Shown: positions 16,901 through 26,523 of the stretch, in pieces
How positions within the stretch are numbered: position 1 is the stretch's first letter
Layout: every line of letters starts with the position of its first letter
DNA from: Clostridium_T sp040217795
GTDB lineage: Bacteria; Bacillota; Clostridia; Clostridiales; Clostridiaceae
Assembly: GCA_040217795.1 (NCBI GenBank)
Contig: JBEHWK010000004.1
Span: forward strand, 1 to 64,000
Reading direction: 5' to 3'
DNA: 64,000 nt
The notes under the pieces: generated by a model
Database searches by the model: none
What the model saw: only the letters and a program-made list of their open reading frames with translations
What the model was told of the DNA's origin: nothing
Program-made: the position numbers and the translations under genes

Positions 16901-18451
16901 TTATACTGAATACTCTTGGAATACTTCCTTAAGTGTATCTTCATTCTTTTCTATCCACTCATAGAAGCCCAGATTTGAAGCCTCAACTTTTTCAGCTAAC
17001 TTAATTAAGAACTCCGGAACATTTTCCTGCAGTATATCTCCGTAAAAAGTGCCCAATTTAGAGATACCGACTCCAAGTGCTCCCCCAATATGCAATTCAA
17101 ATACATTAGCAGGTTGATTATTTACTTTTTTTAATTTTCCTGCAAAACCTATAATTCCTATTTCATGTACCCCGCAGGAATTATGGCAGCCTGATATATG
17201 AATGCCTGGAAGGATATCTTTATCAATTCCTTTTTCCCTGAATGCAGTTATCACGTCTTTTAATGTCCCCTGTCCATTTAATGCCCCTATCTGACAGGTA
17301 GGAACTCCTATACATGCAACTGACTGCTCTAATCTGGTTTCTCCTCCTATCCCTTGGGTAAGAGTAAGAATTCTTTCTGCTTCAGATGCATTTAAGTTTC
17401 TTATATACATACCTTCTGACATGGATAATCTTAATTGAACTTCTTTAATATTTTCTATTTCATCAACAAGCTTCTTATAGGTTTCCAGATCCAACTGCCC
17501 TCCGATTGGATGAAAGTATACACTGTACAACCCTTTCTGCTTTTGAGGAATAAGCCTCAAATGAGAAAGACTACTTTCTTCCCCTTCTTTTTTGATTTGG
17601 ATCTCCTCTATGTTAATATCAAGATTTCCTTCCTTTTTAACCTTCTCCAGATGTTCCTTGTAACAATTAATAAAGTTTTCTTCACCCATTCTTTCTTTAA
17701 TATATCTTATGCGGGCTTTTGAAGGATTTCCATAATCCCCTTCAGCAATGAACAGACTTGTTATTGCTTCTACATGATACAGAACTTCATTCACTTCAGC
17801 AATTATACCTGTTTCAGCAGCTAACTTAGGATTTCTTCCAAGTCCCCCTCCGATAAAAATTTTGAAGTACTTTTTACCATTCTCATTTACGGCAACAAAA
17901 CCAAGGTCAGCAACTGTTGCATGAGACAAATCATCATTATTGCTTGAAAAGGATACTTTTAATTTTCTTGGCAGCTTATATGTGTTTATTTTCTTAACGA
18001 AATGTTCGTTAACTGCCAGCGCATACGGAGTAACATCGAAGCTCTCACCTATTTCCACCCCTGACAAAGGTGAAATCGATACGTTTCTTGGATAATTTCC
18101 CCCTGCTCCTCTTGTATATATGCCATTTTCCAGAGCTTCCTTCATTATTTCACATATCTCATCAATATTTAATCCATGCAGCTGAACAGCCTGTCTTGTA
18201 GTAAGATGAATACCTGGAAGATTATATTTCTTTGCGAAATCATATATCAGCTTAAAATTTTCCTTTGAGATTACCCCTGAAAAAACTCTCAGCCTTATCA
18301 TAAATTCATCTCCCTTACGATGGGCATATACGCCCATTCCTCCTGAAGACTTCTTAAAATCAGCTTTGGTAATTTCTCCATTTAAATATCTATGACCAAC
18401 TTTATTAAACTCCTCAATTTCTTTAAAGAGAACTTTCTTTAAACTTTCCAT
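16901..18451 (-). CDS. Ferredoxin-type nitrite/sulfite reductase, likely assimilatory sulfite reductase
   Basis: A siroheme and [4Fe-4S] enzyme, expected to reduce sulfite to sulfide with six electrons. Two half-domains are visible, each with a ferredoxin-like substrate loop (GIHLTTRQAVQLHG near residue 85). The cluster cysteines are in SVACIGVPTCQIGALN and ISGCHNSCGVHE. The 516 residues match NirA/Sir-type enzymes. The ATG at 18451 is eight bases after AGAGG. The cys operon setting argues for sulfite over nitrite. The siroheme precursor genes lie immediately downstream. Confidence 0.9.
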   Translation of the reverse strand: MESLKKVLFKEIEEFNKVGHRYLNGEITKADFKKSSGGMGVYAHRKGDEFMIRLRVFSGVISKENFKLIYDFAKKYNLPGIHLTTRQAVQLHGLNIDEICEIMKEALENGIYTRGAGGNYPRNVSISPLSGVEIGESFDVTPYALAVNEHFVKKINTYKLPRKLKVSFSSNNDDLSHATVADLGFVAVNENGKKYFKIFIGGGLGRNPKLAAETGIIAEVNEVLYHVEAITSLFIAEGDYGNPSKARIRYIKERMGEENFINCYKEHLEKVKKEGNLDINIEEIQIKKEGEESSLSHLRLIPQKQKGLYSVYFHPIGGQLDLETYKKLVDEIENIKEVQLRLSMSEGMYIRNLNASEAERILTLTQGIGGETRLEQSVACIGVPTCQIGALNGQGTLKDVITAFREKGIDKDILPGIHISGCHNSCGVHEIGIIGFAGKLKKVNNQPANVFELHIGGALGVGISKLGTFYGDILQENVPEFLIKLAEKVEASNLGFYEWIEKNEDTLKEVFQEYSV

Positions 18452-18559
18452 ATAATTCACCTCTAAAAATTATTATTATCAATATATTAATTTTACCTAA
18501 TTAATGCACTATAAGTAAAATCAAAGTTATGAATATTCAACATATATCCTTATATCTTC

Positions 18560-18595
18560 AACACAAAAGAAATAGGGCAGAATGCCCTGTTTCTC
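18560..18595 (-). terminator. Hairpin terminator between cysN and sulfite reductase
   Basis: On the minus strand GAAACAGGGCA pairs with TGCCCTATTTC (18593-18569) and is followed by TTTTG. It implies at least partial termination after cysN, so the sulfite reductase gene may also have its own promoter in the AT-rich bases 18461-18550. Confidence 0.65.
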
Positions 18596-18629
18596 TGTTG
18601 ATCATTTTATTCTTTTGGCATACTTCAGC

Positions 18630-20333
18630 CTAGATTTCCCAATAATTATTGTTAAATATTATCCTTCGATAAGTTTCCAGACTAACCCACTTATTCAAAA
18701 ACCCTGCTTCACCATCTTCTCTCATTTCCCTATATTCATTAAGGAAATTCAAAAATTCTTCATTTGAATTAACTTTTACTGCAAATCCCCTTCCATTAAC
18801 AATTGGAACTCCCGTATACTTATACTCGTCAATTGAATGAATATCATTGATCCTGCTGTCTCGCACTTTAATTGCCACCCAGTCACGAAGAACTAATATA
18901 TCCATATTCTCAGGATATTTATAGCTGTCACCTTTTATTGGAATTTCATCTCCTGCTGTATAAGTATGTTCTGCTGATTTGTATTTTGATAAAGATAAAC
19001 TTTCTGTATTATAGTAAAACTCTTCAAATACATCGCCCCTTGCTTTCAAACCATTAAACTGGAATGTAAAATCAATATTCTTATTGTTCTCATTGCCAGA
19101 AACGCTTTCTAGAACACCACAGGCTGATGTCATATTAGTGATTCGGTCAATGAGAATAAATTCTCCAAGGGTCTTGTGAGAATTAAATTTGTCTACTGCA
19201 ATCTTTTCAGAAAGTGAAATATCACATACTGCAATTTCATTTTTCTTAAGAAATCCAGTTGGTAAATGTTCCCCTGTGTTCACATCAATTTTATATTTCA
19301 CTTCCGTAACAACACCTGGAAGCAGCTTAGTTCCCAATTTTACAAAATAATTTTTACCTGGTGTTAACTCAGAGTCATCCATCCACAGTATGGCTGCAGT
19401 AAATAGCCTGCTGGTTGAAAACTTTGTATCCTTTGTAATCACGCAGCCTCTGGAAACATCCACTTCCTTATTAAGCTGTATTGTAACAGGATGGCCTTTT
19501 GCAGCACTTTGAACATTTTTATCTGTTATATAAATACTTTTTACTAATGCTTTTTCATAGCTTGGTAATGTAGTTACTTCGTCCCCTACAGCAATGCTGC
19601 CAGCTTCAATCTGCCCCTGAAAGCCTCTGAATGTATGGTCTGGCCTGCATACTCTCTGTACTGACATATAGAAACCATCCTCATCAGAAGTACCTTCAAT
19701 ATCTACATTTTCAAGATAAGTTAAAAGAGGTTCTCCTTTATACCATGGTATATTTTCTGATTTCTTAGTGACATTATCCCCCTCTGTAGCTGATAATGGA
19801 ATGATTTCTACATTTTCCAGAGAAAGCTCTTTCTCCAGTTTTTTAATTTCCTCTTGAATTTTCAGGAATCTTTCCTGATCATATCCTATTAAATCCATCT
19901 TATTAACAGCAAACACAAAATATTTGATACCCATTAAAGAACAAATTCTTGCATGTCTCTTTGTTTGAACAAGTACCCCTTGCTTTGCATCTATAAGAAT
20001 GATGGCAAGATCTGCAAAGGATGCACCGACTGCCATATTTCTTGTATATTCTTCATGACCTGGTGTATCAGCTACAATAAAGCTTCGATTATCAGTTGTA
20101 AAATAACGGTATGCAACATCAATTGTAATACCCTGCTCACGTTCTGCCATGAGACCATCCAGTAATAAAGAATAATCAATTGCACCGCCACGGCTGCCGA
20201 CCTTGCTGTCTAATTCCAAAGCTTTTTCCTGGTCTGCATATAATAGCTTTGCATCATATAAAATATGTCCTATGAGAGTTGATTTCCCATCATCCACACT
20301 TCCGCATGTTATAAACTTCAATAAGCTTTTCAT
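18630..20333 (-). CDS. cysN: Sulfate adenylyltransferase subunit 1 (GTPase), with C-terminal extension
   Basis: The EF-Tu-like GTPase that drives APS formation with CysD. GTP motifs are complete: GSVDDGKST (G1), DTPGHEEYTRNM (G3) and NKMDLIG (G4). Beta-barrel domains follow to about residue 430. At 567 residues it is about 90 longer than E. coli CysN; residues 436-567 form an extra domain that is not an APS kinase (no P-loop) and that I do not recognise. The ATG begins one base after the cysD stop, so the two are coupled. Confidence 0.94.
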   Translation of the reverse strand: MKSLLKFITCGSVDDGKSTLIGHILYDAKLLYADQEKALELDSKVGSRGGAIDYSLLLDGLMAEREQGITIDVAYRYFTTDNRSFIVADTPGHEEYTRNMAVGASFADLAIILIDAKQGVLVQTKRHARICSLMGIKYFVFAVNKMDLIGYDQERFLKIQEEIKKLEKELSLENVEIIPLSATEGDNVTKKSENIPWYKGEPLLTYLENVDIEGTSDEDGFYMSVQRVCRPDHTFRGFQGQIEAGSIAVGDEVTTLPSYEKALVKSIYITDKNVQSAAKGHPVTIQLNKEVDVSRGCVITKDTKFSTSRLFTAAILWMDDSELTPGKNYFVKLGTKLLPGVVTEVKYKIDVNTGEHLPTGFLKKNEIAVCDISLSEKIAVDKFNSHKTLGEFILIDRITNMTSACGVLESVSGNENNKNIDFTFQFNGLKARGDVFEEFYYNTESLSLSKYKSAEHTYTAGDEIPIKGDSYKYPENMDILVLRDWVAIKVRDSRINDIHSIDEYKYTGVPIVNGRGFAVKVNSNEEFLNFLNEYREMREDGEAGFLNKWVSLETYRRIIFNNNYWEI

Positions 20334-20334
20334 C

Positions 20335-21234
20335 TTAGAAATACCCCTCTCTCTTTCTTCTTTCCATACTGCCTGCTTCTTCGTTATCTATAACGCGGGT
20401 GGTTCTCTCAGATGATACTGCACTCAACGTTTCCTCAATAATTTCATCTAAAGTTACAGCTTCTGATTCCATTCCCCCTGTCAGTGGGTAACAGCCTAAA
20501 GTTCTGAAACGAACTTTTTTGTTTTCAATTTTTTCTCCATGCAATAATTTCATTCTGTCATCATCCACCATAATGATATTTCCATCCCTGTACACTACCG
20601 GACGTTCTTTTGCAAAATATAATGATACAATATCAATACTTTCTCTTTGAATATATTGCCATATATCCCTTTCTGTCCAGTTTGAGATTGGGAAAACCCT
20701 CATACTCTCACCTTTATGAATCCTTGTATTGTAGAGTTTCCACATTTCCGGCCTCTGGTTTTTAGGATCCCATGCCTGTTCTTCATTACGGAATGAAAAA
20801 ATTCTTTCCTTTGCGCGTGATTTTTCTTCATCACGACGTCCACCGCCGAAAGCTGCTGTAAAACCATATTTTTTTAATCCATCTTTCAACGCCTGTGTTT
20901 TCAAGATATCTGTATATGCTGAACCATAATCAAATGGATTGACTCCCTGTTTTATGGCTTCTTCATTTTTGTAAACAATCATTTCTATTCCTAATTCTTT
21001 TGCTTTTCTGTCACGAAATTCTGTCATTTCTTTAAACTTCCAGGTAGTATCTATATGCATGAAAGGAAAAGGTGGTTTCTCAGGATAAAATGCTTTCATG
21101 GCAAGATGCAGCATAACAGAACTGTCCTTTCCTATTGAATACAGCATTACAGGTTTTTCACATTCAGCAGCTACTTCACGAATAATGTATATTGCTTCTG
21201 CCTCTAATTTATCAAGATGTGATAATTCACTCAT
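20335..21234 (-). CDS. cysD: Sulfate adenylyltransferase subunit 2
   Basis: The catalytic ATP-pyrophosphatase-type subunit that makes APS from sulfate and ATP. The PP-loop SIGKDSSVMLHLA (about 33-45) is intact, and GGRRDEEKSRAKERIFSFR is the family's conserved ATP/sulfate site. The 299 residues are normal. It pairs with CysN directly downstream and follows the ABC permease by 12 bp. Confidence 0.96.
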   Translation of the reverse strand: MSELSHLDKLEAEAIYIIREVAAECEKPVMLYSIGKDSSVMLHLAMKAFYPEKPPFPFMHIDTTWKFKEMTEFRDRKAKELGIEMIVYKNEEAIKQGVNPFDYGSAYTDILKTQALKDGLKKYGFTAAFGGGRRDEEKSRAKERIFSFRNEEQAWDPKNQRPEMWKLYNTRIHKGESMRVFPISNWTERDIWQYIQRESIDIVSLYFAKERPVVYRDGNIIMVDDDRMKLLHGEKIENKKVRFRTLGCYPLTGGMESEAVTLDEIIEETLSAVSSERTTRVIDNEEAGSMERRKREGYF

Positions 21235-21246
21235 TATTAATTCCCC

Positions 21247-22044
21247 CTACAACTTGGCATCCAAGCCACATTTGTATCTTATGTTTTCTTCTAACTTACC
21301 AAAAATCAGTTTATCAAAGGTAAGACCCAATATTATTATTATTACCATTACAGCCATTACCTGACTTATATCAGCTAAATCCCTTCCTACCATAAGCACT
21401 TGTCCCAAACCTTTTGTTGCTGATAACATCTCTCCTGCCATCAACCCTCTCCAAGCAAATGACCACCCCTGTTTCATTCCTGCAACAATGGAAGGGAGCG
21501 CTGCTGGAATAACTACATTCCAATACAGCTTGAAACCTCTTGCTCCCATGGTTTTAGCTGCCTTAACATACAGCGGGTTGACATTTTTTATACCTGCTTC
21601 AGTTGCCATTGCAATGGCAAATATTGAACCTACAGCAATTACAAAAATAATTGATTCTTCATTTAATCCGAACCACAGTATTGCAAAAGGTAACCAGCAG
21701 ATACTTGGTAAAGTCTGAAGCCCTAATATCAACGCACTGAAATTCTCATCCAAATACTTGTATCTTACAATAATTAAACCCAAAGCAAGTCCAATAATCA
21801 GAGACACTACATACCCCTGTATCAGCCTCTTTAAACTTACAGCAACTGCTATTCCCAAGGTATTATCCTTAATTAAATTCCAGATGGATTTCACTACATC
21901 AACAGGAGAAGGGAATGTGTATGCTTTCCATAAATGCAGGCCTTCAACTCCAACTTTATAAACCAGTTCCCATATCACTATCAGAAGTATATAGAACAGA
22001 ACTTTCTTTAATACTCCAGTCACTATCGAATTCTGCTTTTGCAA
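21247..22044 (-). CDS. ABC importer permease of the sulfur operon (SsuC type)
   Basis: A 265-residue membrane subunit with about six hydrophobic segments, beginning VLFYILLIVIWELVYK. The coupling loop (YVKAAKTMGARGFKLYWNVVIPAALPSI) has the EAA-type pattern. The TTG start follows GGAGAAGG and overlaps the ATPase gene by 89 bp. Placed between aprAB and cysDN, it most likely imports sulfate or an organosulfonate. Confidence 0.88.
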   Translation of the reverse strand: MQKQNSIVTGVLKKVLFYILLIVIWELVYKVGVEGLHLWKAYTFPSPVDVVKSIWNLIKDNTLGIAVAVSLKRLIQGYVVSLIIGLALGLIIVRYKYLDENFSALILGLQTLPSICWLPFAILWFGLNEESIIFVIAVGSIFAIAMATEAGIKNVNPLYVKAAKTMGARGFKLYWNVVIPAALPSIVAGMKQGWSFAWRGLMAGEMLSATKGLGQVLMVGRDLADISQVMAVMVIIIILGLTFDKLIFGKLEENIRYKCGLDAKL

Positions 22045-22795
22045 CCTTCTCCACCTCCTCTTTTAATACACTCATTATTTCACCAACAGTTTTTGCTACA
22101 TCCATACTGCCTTCTTCTCTAGGCCTTCCTAACTGTATCCTGAAATCCTTCATTACTTTCCCTGGATTAGCCCCCATAACTATCACCCTGTCTCCTAAAA
22201 GTACAGCTTCTTCAACATTATGGGTAACAAACACTATAGTTTTTTTAGTTTCCCACCATATTTTCTGAAGTTCAAGTCTGAGTATAGTTTTGGTTTGGCT
22301 ATCCAAGGCTGAAAAAGGTTCATCCATTAATAAGACCTGTGAGTCCAAAGTCAGGGCCCTTGCTAAAGCAACTCTTTGTCTCATCCCGCCTGACAATTCA
22401 TGAATATAAGAATTTTGAAATTTGCTTAGATGAACCATTTTGATATATTTTAAAGCTTTTTCTCTTCTCTCTTTCCTAGGGACCCCTGCAATCTTCATGC
22501 CAAATTCAACATTATCTATCACCTTAAGCCATGGAAATAAAGCTGATTCCTGAAACATGACTGCCCTGTCCACTCCTACATCAGTTACTTCCTTATCGTT
22601 CAAAAAAACTTTTCCTTCAGTAGGTTTCTCGAGTCCGGAAATAATATTTAACAAGGTTGATTTTCCACAGCCTGATGGCCCTAACAGACATATAAATTCC
22701 CCCTTATTAAAAGAAAGATCAATATCCTGCAAAGTATGTGTTTCTTTATTTTTAGATATAAATTTTTTACTTACCGATTCAATCTTTAAGCTCAC
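21956..22795 (-). CDS. ABC importer ATPase of the sulfur operon (SsuB type)
   Basis: The nucleotide-binding subunit. Walker A is GPSGCGKSTLL, signature LSGGMRQRVALARALT, Walker B VLLMDEPFSALD, and switch His in FVTHNVEEA. At 279 residues it carries an extra C-terminal tail (about 235-279) of unknown role; the permease start lies inside this tail's coding region. Confidence 0.9.
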   Translation of the reverse strand: MSLKIESVSKKFISKNKETHTLQDIDLSFNKGEFICLLGPSGCGKSTLLNIISGLEKPTEGKVFLNDKEVTDVGVDRAVMFQESALFPWLKVIDNVEFGMKIAGVPRKERREKALKYIKMVHLSKFQNSYIHELSGGMRQRVALARALTLDSQVLLMDEPFSALDSQTKTILRLELQKIWWETKKTIVFVTHNVEEAVLLGDRVIVMGANPGKVMKDFRIQLGRPREEGSMDVAKTVGEIMSVLKEEVEKVAKAEFDSDWSIKESSVLYTSDSDMGTGL

Positions 22796-22814
22796 TTTAT
22801 CACTCCTATAAACA

Positions 22815-23843
22815 TTACTTAACTTCTTCTTTTCCCTTTTCCTTTAAAACCTTATTTAAAATAGTTAAATCAAATAATCCGGTATCAGCAGGTTTTTCTT
22901 TAATAAAGCCTGCACTTAGAGATAGATTTATCATTTCTTTTGTTGCTGCAGTTTCCGGATTATAAGTTACTGAAATTCTCTTAAATGCTGTATCAAGTAT
23001 ACTTTGGGATATTGCTTTTTTAGTCAGAGCTTCTATTTCTTTATTAGCTATTGTTCCTGCTTCACTTTGATTACTATTGATATAATCTGTAAGCTCTACA
23101 TGGGTCTTAAGGAATTTTTCCACTACATCAGGGTGATCCTTAAGGAACTCTTTTCTTGCAATAACTACAGCTGTAGGATATTTTCCTTCCCTCCAGATCT
23201 GATTGTAATCCAAGACTAAATTTGCTCCTGATTCTTTTTCTAATCTTGCTCCCCATGGTTCTGGAACCAAGGCTGCATCTATTTCTCCTTTTTCAATTAA
23301 TGTTTTGATATCAGGGTTCTCAGCCTGAACTATTTCTACAGTGCCGCCCTTAGCCTTATCCTTTAACCCTGCTTCCTGTAATAAATATCTCAAACTCAGA
23401 TCCTGGGTGTTTCCAAACTGAGGTATAGCTACCTTCTTACCGTCTAAATCTTTTACTGTTTTAATAGATGTCCCTTTTCTTGAAACTAACACTGCTCCCG
23501 CATCTGTAGAACCAGCTATGATTACAACATCTCCTTTTGATTTGGTAAACCCGTTAATAGCCGGACCTGGCCCAATATAGCCTAAGTCCAGTTCGCCTGC
23601 AAGGAAAGCTTCTATTTCTGACGAACCAGCATTAAACTGTTTCCATTCAATATTTATATTATTACCCAGTGCATTTTGAAAATCTCCTCTGTTTTTCCCA
23701 ACCAGTGCCTGTGAATGAGTCAGATTTGGGAAAAATCCCACTCTCAAAGTTTTAAGATCATCTTGTTTTTTATTGCTGCATCCTGCTAATACCCCAACTG
23801 CTAAAATTGCACTTAAAACAAGACTTATTCCTCTTTTTTTCAT
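22815..23843 (-). CDS. ABC importer substrate-binding lipoprotein of the sulfur operon (SsuA/TauA-like)
   Basis: Residues 1-22 form a lipoprotein signal with the lipobox LAGC. The mature protein has the sulfonate/nitrate binding-protein pattern: RVGFFPNLTHSQALVG, ELDLGYIGPGPAINGF, ALVPEPWGARL. Family members bind alkanesulfonates, taurine, nitrate or phthalate. The operon context supports a sulfur source, and sulfate itself is possible because no other sulfate transporter is present in the operon. Confidence 0.88.
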   Translation of the reverse strand: MKKRGISLVLSAILAVGVLAGCSNKKQDDLKTLRVGFFPNLTHSQALVGKNRGDFQNALGNNINIEWKQFNAGSSEIEAFLAGELDLGYIGPGPAINGFTKSKGDVVIIAGSTDAGAVLVSRKGTSIKTVKDLDGKKVAIPQFGNTQDLSLRYLLQEAGLKDKAKGGTVEIVQAENPDIKTLIEKGEIDAALVPEPWGARLEKESGANLVLDYNQIWREGKYPTAVVIARKEFLKDHPDVVEKFLKTHVELTDYINSNQSEAGTIANKEIEALTKKAISQSILDTAFKRISVTYNPETAATKEMINLSLSAGFIKEKPADTGLFDLTILNKVLKEKGKEEVK

Positions 23844-23857
23844 TTTTTATTTCCCCC

Positions 23858-24172
23858 TTAATATTTGTTAGATTCTTTTCTGTTAGTAGAGATTATAGTT
23901 TCCTTACCTTCCCTGTCTACAATGTGCCAATCCAGATCTTCCTTTCTTTTTTCAACAAAAAGATAAGCTCCTTTTCCTCCTATATCTTCCCCTAAAAAAT
24001 AATGAATTGCATTGACAGGACATTCTTTAAGACAAGCTGTACACCCCCAGCAATCCTTCTCGTACCTTATATATGACTTACCTTCTGAGTTTTTATAGAT
24101 AAGGCTCCCAGGACAAACATTCAGGCACTTGCCGCAAGCTATGCATTTTTCACTATCAATTTTAATGCTCAT
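23858..24172 (-). CDS. Adenylylsulfate reductase beta subunit-like ferredoxin protein
   Basis: A two-cluster ferredoxin-like protein of 104 residues. C10, C13, C16 and C20 bind the first [4Fe-4S] cluster and C41, C44, C47 and C51 the second. The tail (about 60-104) resembles AprB of APS reductases. The ATG at 24172 is chosen because AAAGGA lies eight bases before it and it gives the normal MSIKID opening. It overlaps the alpha-subunit gene by 11 bp, consistent with a stable complex. Confidence 0.85.
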   Translation of the reverse strand: MSIKIDSEKCIACGKCLNVCPGSLIYKNSEGKSYIRYEKDCWGCTACLKECPVNAIHYFLGEDIGGKGAYLFVEKRKEDLDWHIVDREGKETIISTNRKESNKY

Positions 24173-25844
24173 ATACCTCATCCTTTCTCACTATATCCCT
24201 CAGAATTACTTTTACCTCACCATCTCTATATACCGAGTTTACATACTTTACCCAATTCTCATCATCTCTTTCAGGGTAATCTGCATTATCTTCATAACAC
24301 TTCCATCTGGTTTCTTTCCTTGCAAGCAAATGTGCTATCAGCACATTTGCAACCTCAAGCCTGTCTAGTATTTCATATATAAATAACAAATCGTGTGTAT
24401 CTTCTGCCTTCAGTTCTTTTGCGGCGTTCTTAAGCTCCGCAATTTTATCTGAGGCAATCCTGAGACCTTCTTCCGTATATCTGTAGTGCTTGGATATACC
24501 ACCTGCATACTCATCCATTACTGTCTGCATTTCAAGTTCCAGATCTTCAATTGCAGCCTCTCCTGCTATATTTGTAAAGTATCTGTTCACTTCCCTAAGC
24601 TTCTTATTTACTGCTTCTTCCTGAAGCACTTTGATTTCCTTAGATTTTATGTAATCCAAAGCTGCTTCTGCTGCAATTTCCCCTTCAGCAAAGCACCCTG
24701 TAACATATTTTTTAGGACTTCCACCAGATACATCTCCAGCTGCAAATAATCCATTTAAAGTTGTTCTTCTGTATGTATCAACCCAATATCCGCTAGCTGT
24801 ATGTCCACCTACTATATAAGGTTCTGTACCTCCAATTTCAACATTTTCTGTTGATGGAGACGAGTTGTTTTCTATCCACTTTAAAGTCTGGGCCGGGGCC
24901 ATATTTAGATAAGCCTTCAGCAAGTCTTGCTCCTGCTCCTCTGAAATCCCTTCCGTTTTTAAATAGCAAGGGCCTCTTCCCCGTATATTCTCCATTAAGG
25001 TTGAATACAACCTGTTTATGGTAGTACCTTTTCCATATTTCTTAACATAGAGTTCTCCCTGCCCATTAATTTGAGGAGTTCTTATCCCTTGAGCTATTGT
25101 ACCAGTAGGAGCAATTGTGTCCTTGCATCGTAAAGCGATGAATCTCATTTCAAAAGTCGTCATTTCTGCTCCTGCTCTTATCCCCATTGCATATCCTGCT
25201 CCGGTATTAAAAGGGCTATACCACATCTTGTGTCTTGAAAACCCGGGATTGTTAGGCTTATAAATTCCTGCTGCTCCTCCTGTTGCACATATAACTGCTT
25301 TGGAATAGATAACATAAAGCACATCTTCCTTTATGGAGAACCCATAGGCTCCTATTACTTCATTTTCTTCAACTATGTAATCAATTATATTTAATCCATT
25401 TAAAACTTCTATATTATTCCTTCTTGCCACTTCATCAGCTAACAAAGGTTTTATGTTTTCCCCATTTATCTTTATGCTTCTCTTTCCTCTGGAAATATAT
25501 TTCCCTTCTTCATCCTTCAATATTGGAAGACCTGATTCCTCTATATCTTTTGTAACGCTGTTAAGTCTCTTTGCAATGGAGTATACTAAATCTTCCCTTA
25601 TTACCCCGCTGAACTCATCCTTAACGTATTCTAAAAATGATTCAGGAGTTTCACCTTCCGTAATGTATGCATTTAAAGCATTTACCCCTGCAGCCAGGCA
25701 TCCGCTTCTCTTTATGTTTGCTTTTTCTGCAATAAGAATTTTTACATCTTTATTTTCGCCAGCCTTTATAGCTGAGAAACAGCCTGCAGCTCCTCCTCCG
25801 ATTATTAGAATATCTGTATTGATAATCTTAGCTTTCAGTTTCAT
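24162..25844 (-). CDS. Adenylylsulfate reductase alpha subunit-like flavoprotein
   Basis: A 560-residue FAD enzyme of the succinate dehydrogenase/fumarate reductase fold. The dinucleotide motif is DILIIGGGAAGCFSA near residue 12, and CATGGAAGIYKPN and LFAAGDVSGGSPKKYVTG mark the flavin site. With the adjacent two-cluster subunit and cysDN it fits AprA, reducing APS to sulfite and AMP. Such clostridial AprAB-like pairs serve assimilation rather than respiration. The ATG at 25844 follows GGGGGA and lies inside the end of cysC. Confidence 0.87.
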   Translation of the reverse strand: MKLKAKIINTDILIIGGGAAGCFSAIKAGENKDVKILIAEKANIKRSGCLAAGVNALNAYITEGETPESFLEYVKDEFSGVIREDLVYSIAKRLNSVTKDIEESGLPILKDEEGKYISRGKRSIKINGENIKPLLADEVARRNNIEVLNGLNIIDYIVEENEVIGAYGFSIKEDVLYVIYSKAVICATGGAAGIYKPNNPGFSRHKMWYSPFNTGAGYAMGIRAGAEMTTFEMRFIALRCKDTIAPTGTIAQGIRTPQINGQGELYVKKYGKGTTINRLYSTLMENIRGRGPCYLKTEGISEEQEQDLLKAYLNMAPAQTLKWIENNSSPSTENVEIGGTEPYIVGGHTASGYWVDTYRRTTLNGLFAAGDVSGGSPKKYVTGCFAEGEIAAEAALDYIKSKEIKVLQEEAVNKKLREVNRYFTNIAGEAAIEDLELEMQTVMDEYAGGISKHYRYTEEGLRIASDKIAELKNAAKELKAEDTHDLLFIYEILDRLEVANVLIAHLLARKETRWKCYEDNADYPERDDENWVKYVNSVYRDGEVKVILRDIVRKDEVYEH

Positions 25845-26436
25845 AAGTTCCCCCATTAAGATATCTTATTATCTTATCAACACATTCTTCCAATGTATTT
25901 AAATGTGTTGATACAGTTATTTCAGGATTTAAAGGCTCTTCATAAGGAGAATCTATTCCAGTGAAATGTTTTATCTCGCCAGCTCTTGCCTTTTTGTAAA
26001 TTCCCTTTGGATCTCGTTTCTCACATTCTTCCAAAGGACAATCTATATACACCTCAATAAAATCCTTACCTAACAATTCTCTTACTTTCTGCCTATCCCT
26101 TCTGAAAGGTGAAACGAAAGTAGCTAAAGTTATTATGCCTGCGTCTGTGAACAGTTTCGATACTTCTCCAATCCTTCTTATATTCTCCACTCTGTCTTCA
26201 TCAGAAAACCCTAAATCTTTATTTAAACCATGCCTTAAATTGTCTCCATCCAGTGTATATGTAAGCTTTCCTTCATGATGGAGCTTTTTTTCCAAGGCTG
26301 AAGCAACAGTAGATTTTCCTGATCCCGAAAGCCCGGTAAACCATAAAAGCACACCATTTTGATTAAGTAAATTCTCCCGATCAGTTCTTGTCACATTCAT
26401 TTTATGCCAAACCACGTTTGTAGATTTATTTACCAT
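25828..26436 (-). CDS. cysC: Adenylylsulfate kinase
   Basis: Phosphorylates APS to PAPS. The P-loop GLSGSGKST (about 36-44), DGDNLRHGLNKDLGFS and FVSPFRRDRQKVRELL are the standard CysC motifs. The ATG at 26436 is chosen because GGGGTGAT precedes it, giving 202 residues. It is the first gene of the operon. Its presence next to an APS reductase is notable, since the APS route does not require PAPS and no PAPS reductase gene is seen in the window. Confidence 0.94.
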   Translation of the reverse strand: MVNKSTNVVWHKMNVTRTDRENLLNQNGVLLWFTGLSGSGKSTVASALEKKLHHEGKLTYTLDGDNLRHGLNKDLGFSDEDRVENIRRIGEVSKLFTDAGIITLATFVSPFRRDRQKVRELLGKDFIEVYIDCPLEECEKRDPKGIYKKARAGEIKHFTGIDSPYEEPLNPEITVSTHLNTLEECVDKIIRYLNGGTYETES

Positions 26437-26478
26437 AATATCACCCCATATCTTCATCAGTACATTAATATTGTATTT

Positions 26479-26523
26479 CTATATATTTACTAGGTTTTTA
26501 GGGTTATTTTCAGGAGGCATCAT
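26479..26523 (-). CDS. Possible 14-codon leader ORF of the cys operon
   Basis: ATG at 26523, nine bases after AGGAGG, opens a frame reading MMPPENNPKNLVNI and stopping at TAG, about 40 bp before cysC. The ribosome site is inside the hairpin 26511-26539, where it pairs with the two Pro codons. It contains no cysteine codon. Whether it is translated is unknown; it may be chance. Confidence 0.3.
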   Translation of the reverse strand: MMPPENNPKNLVNI

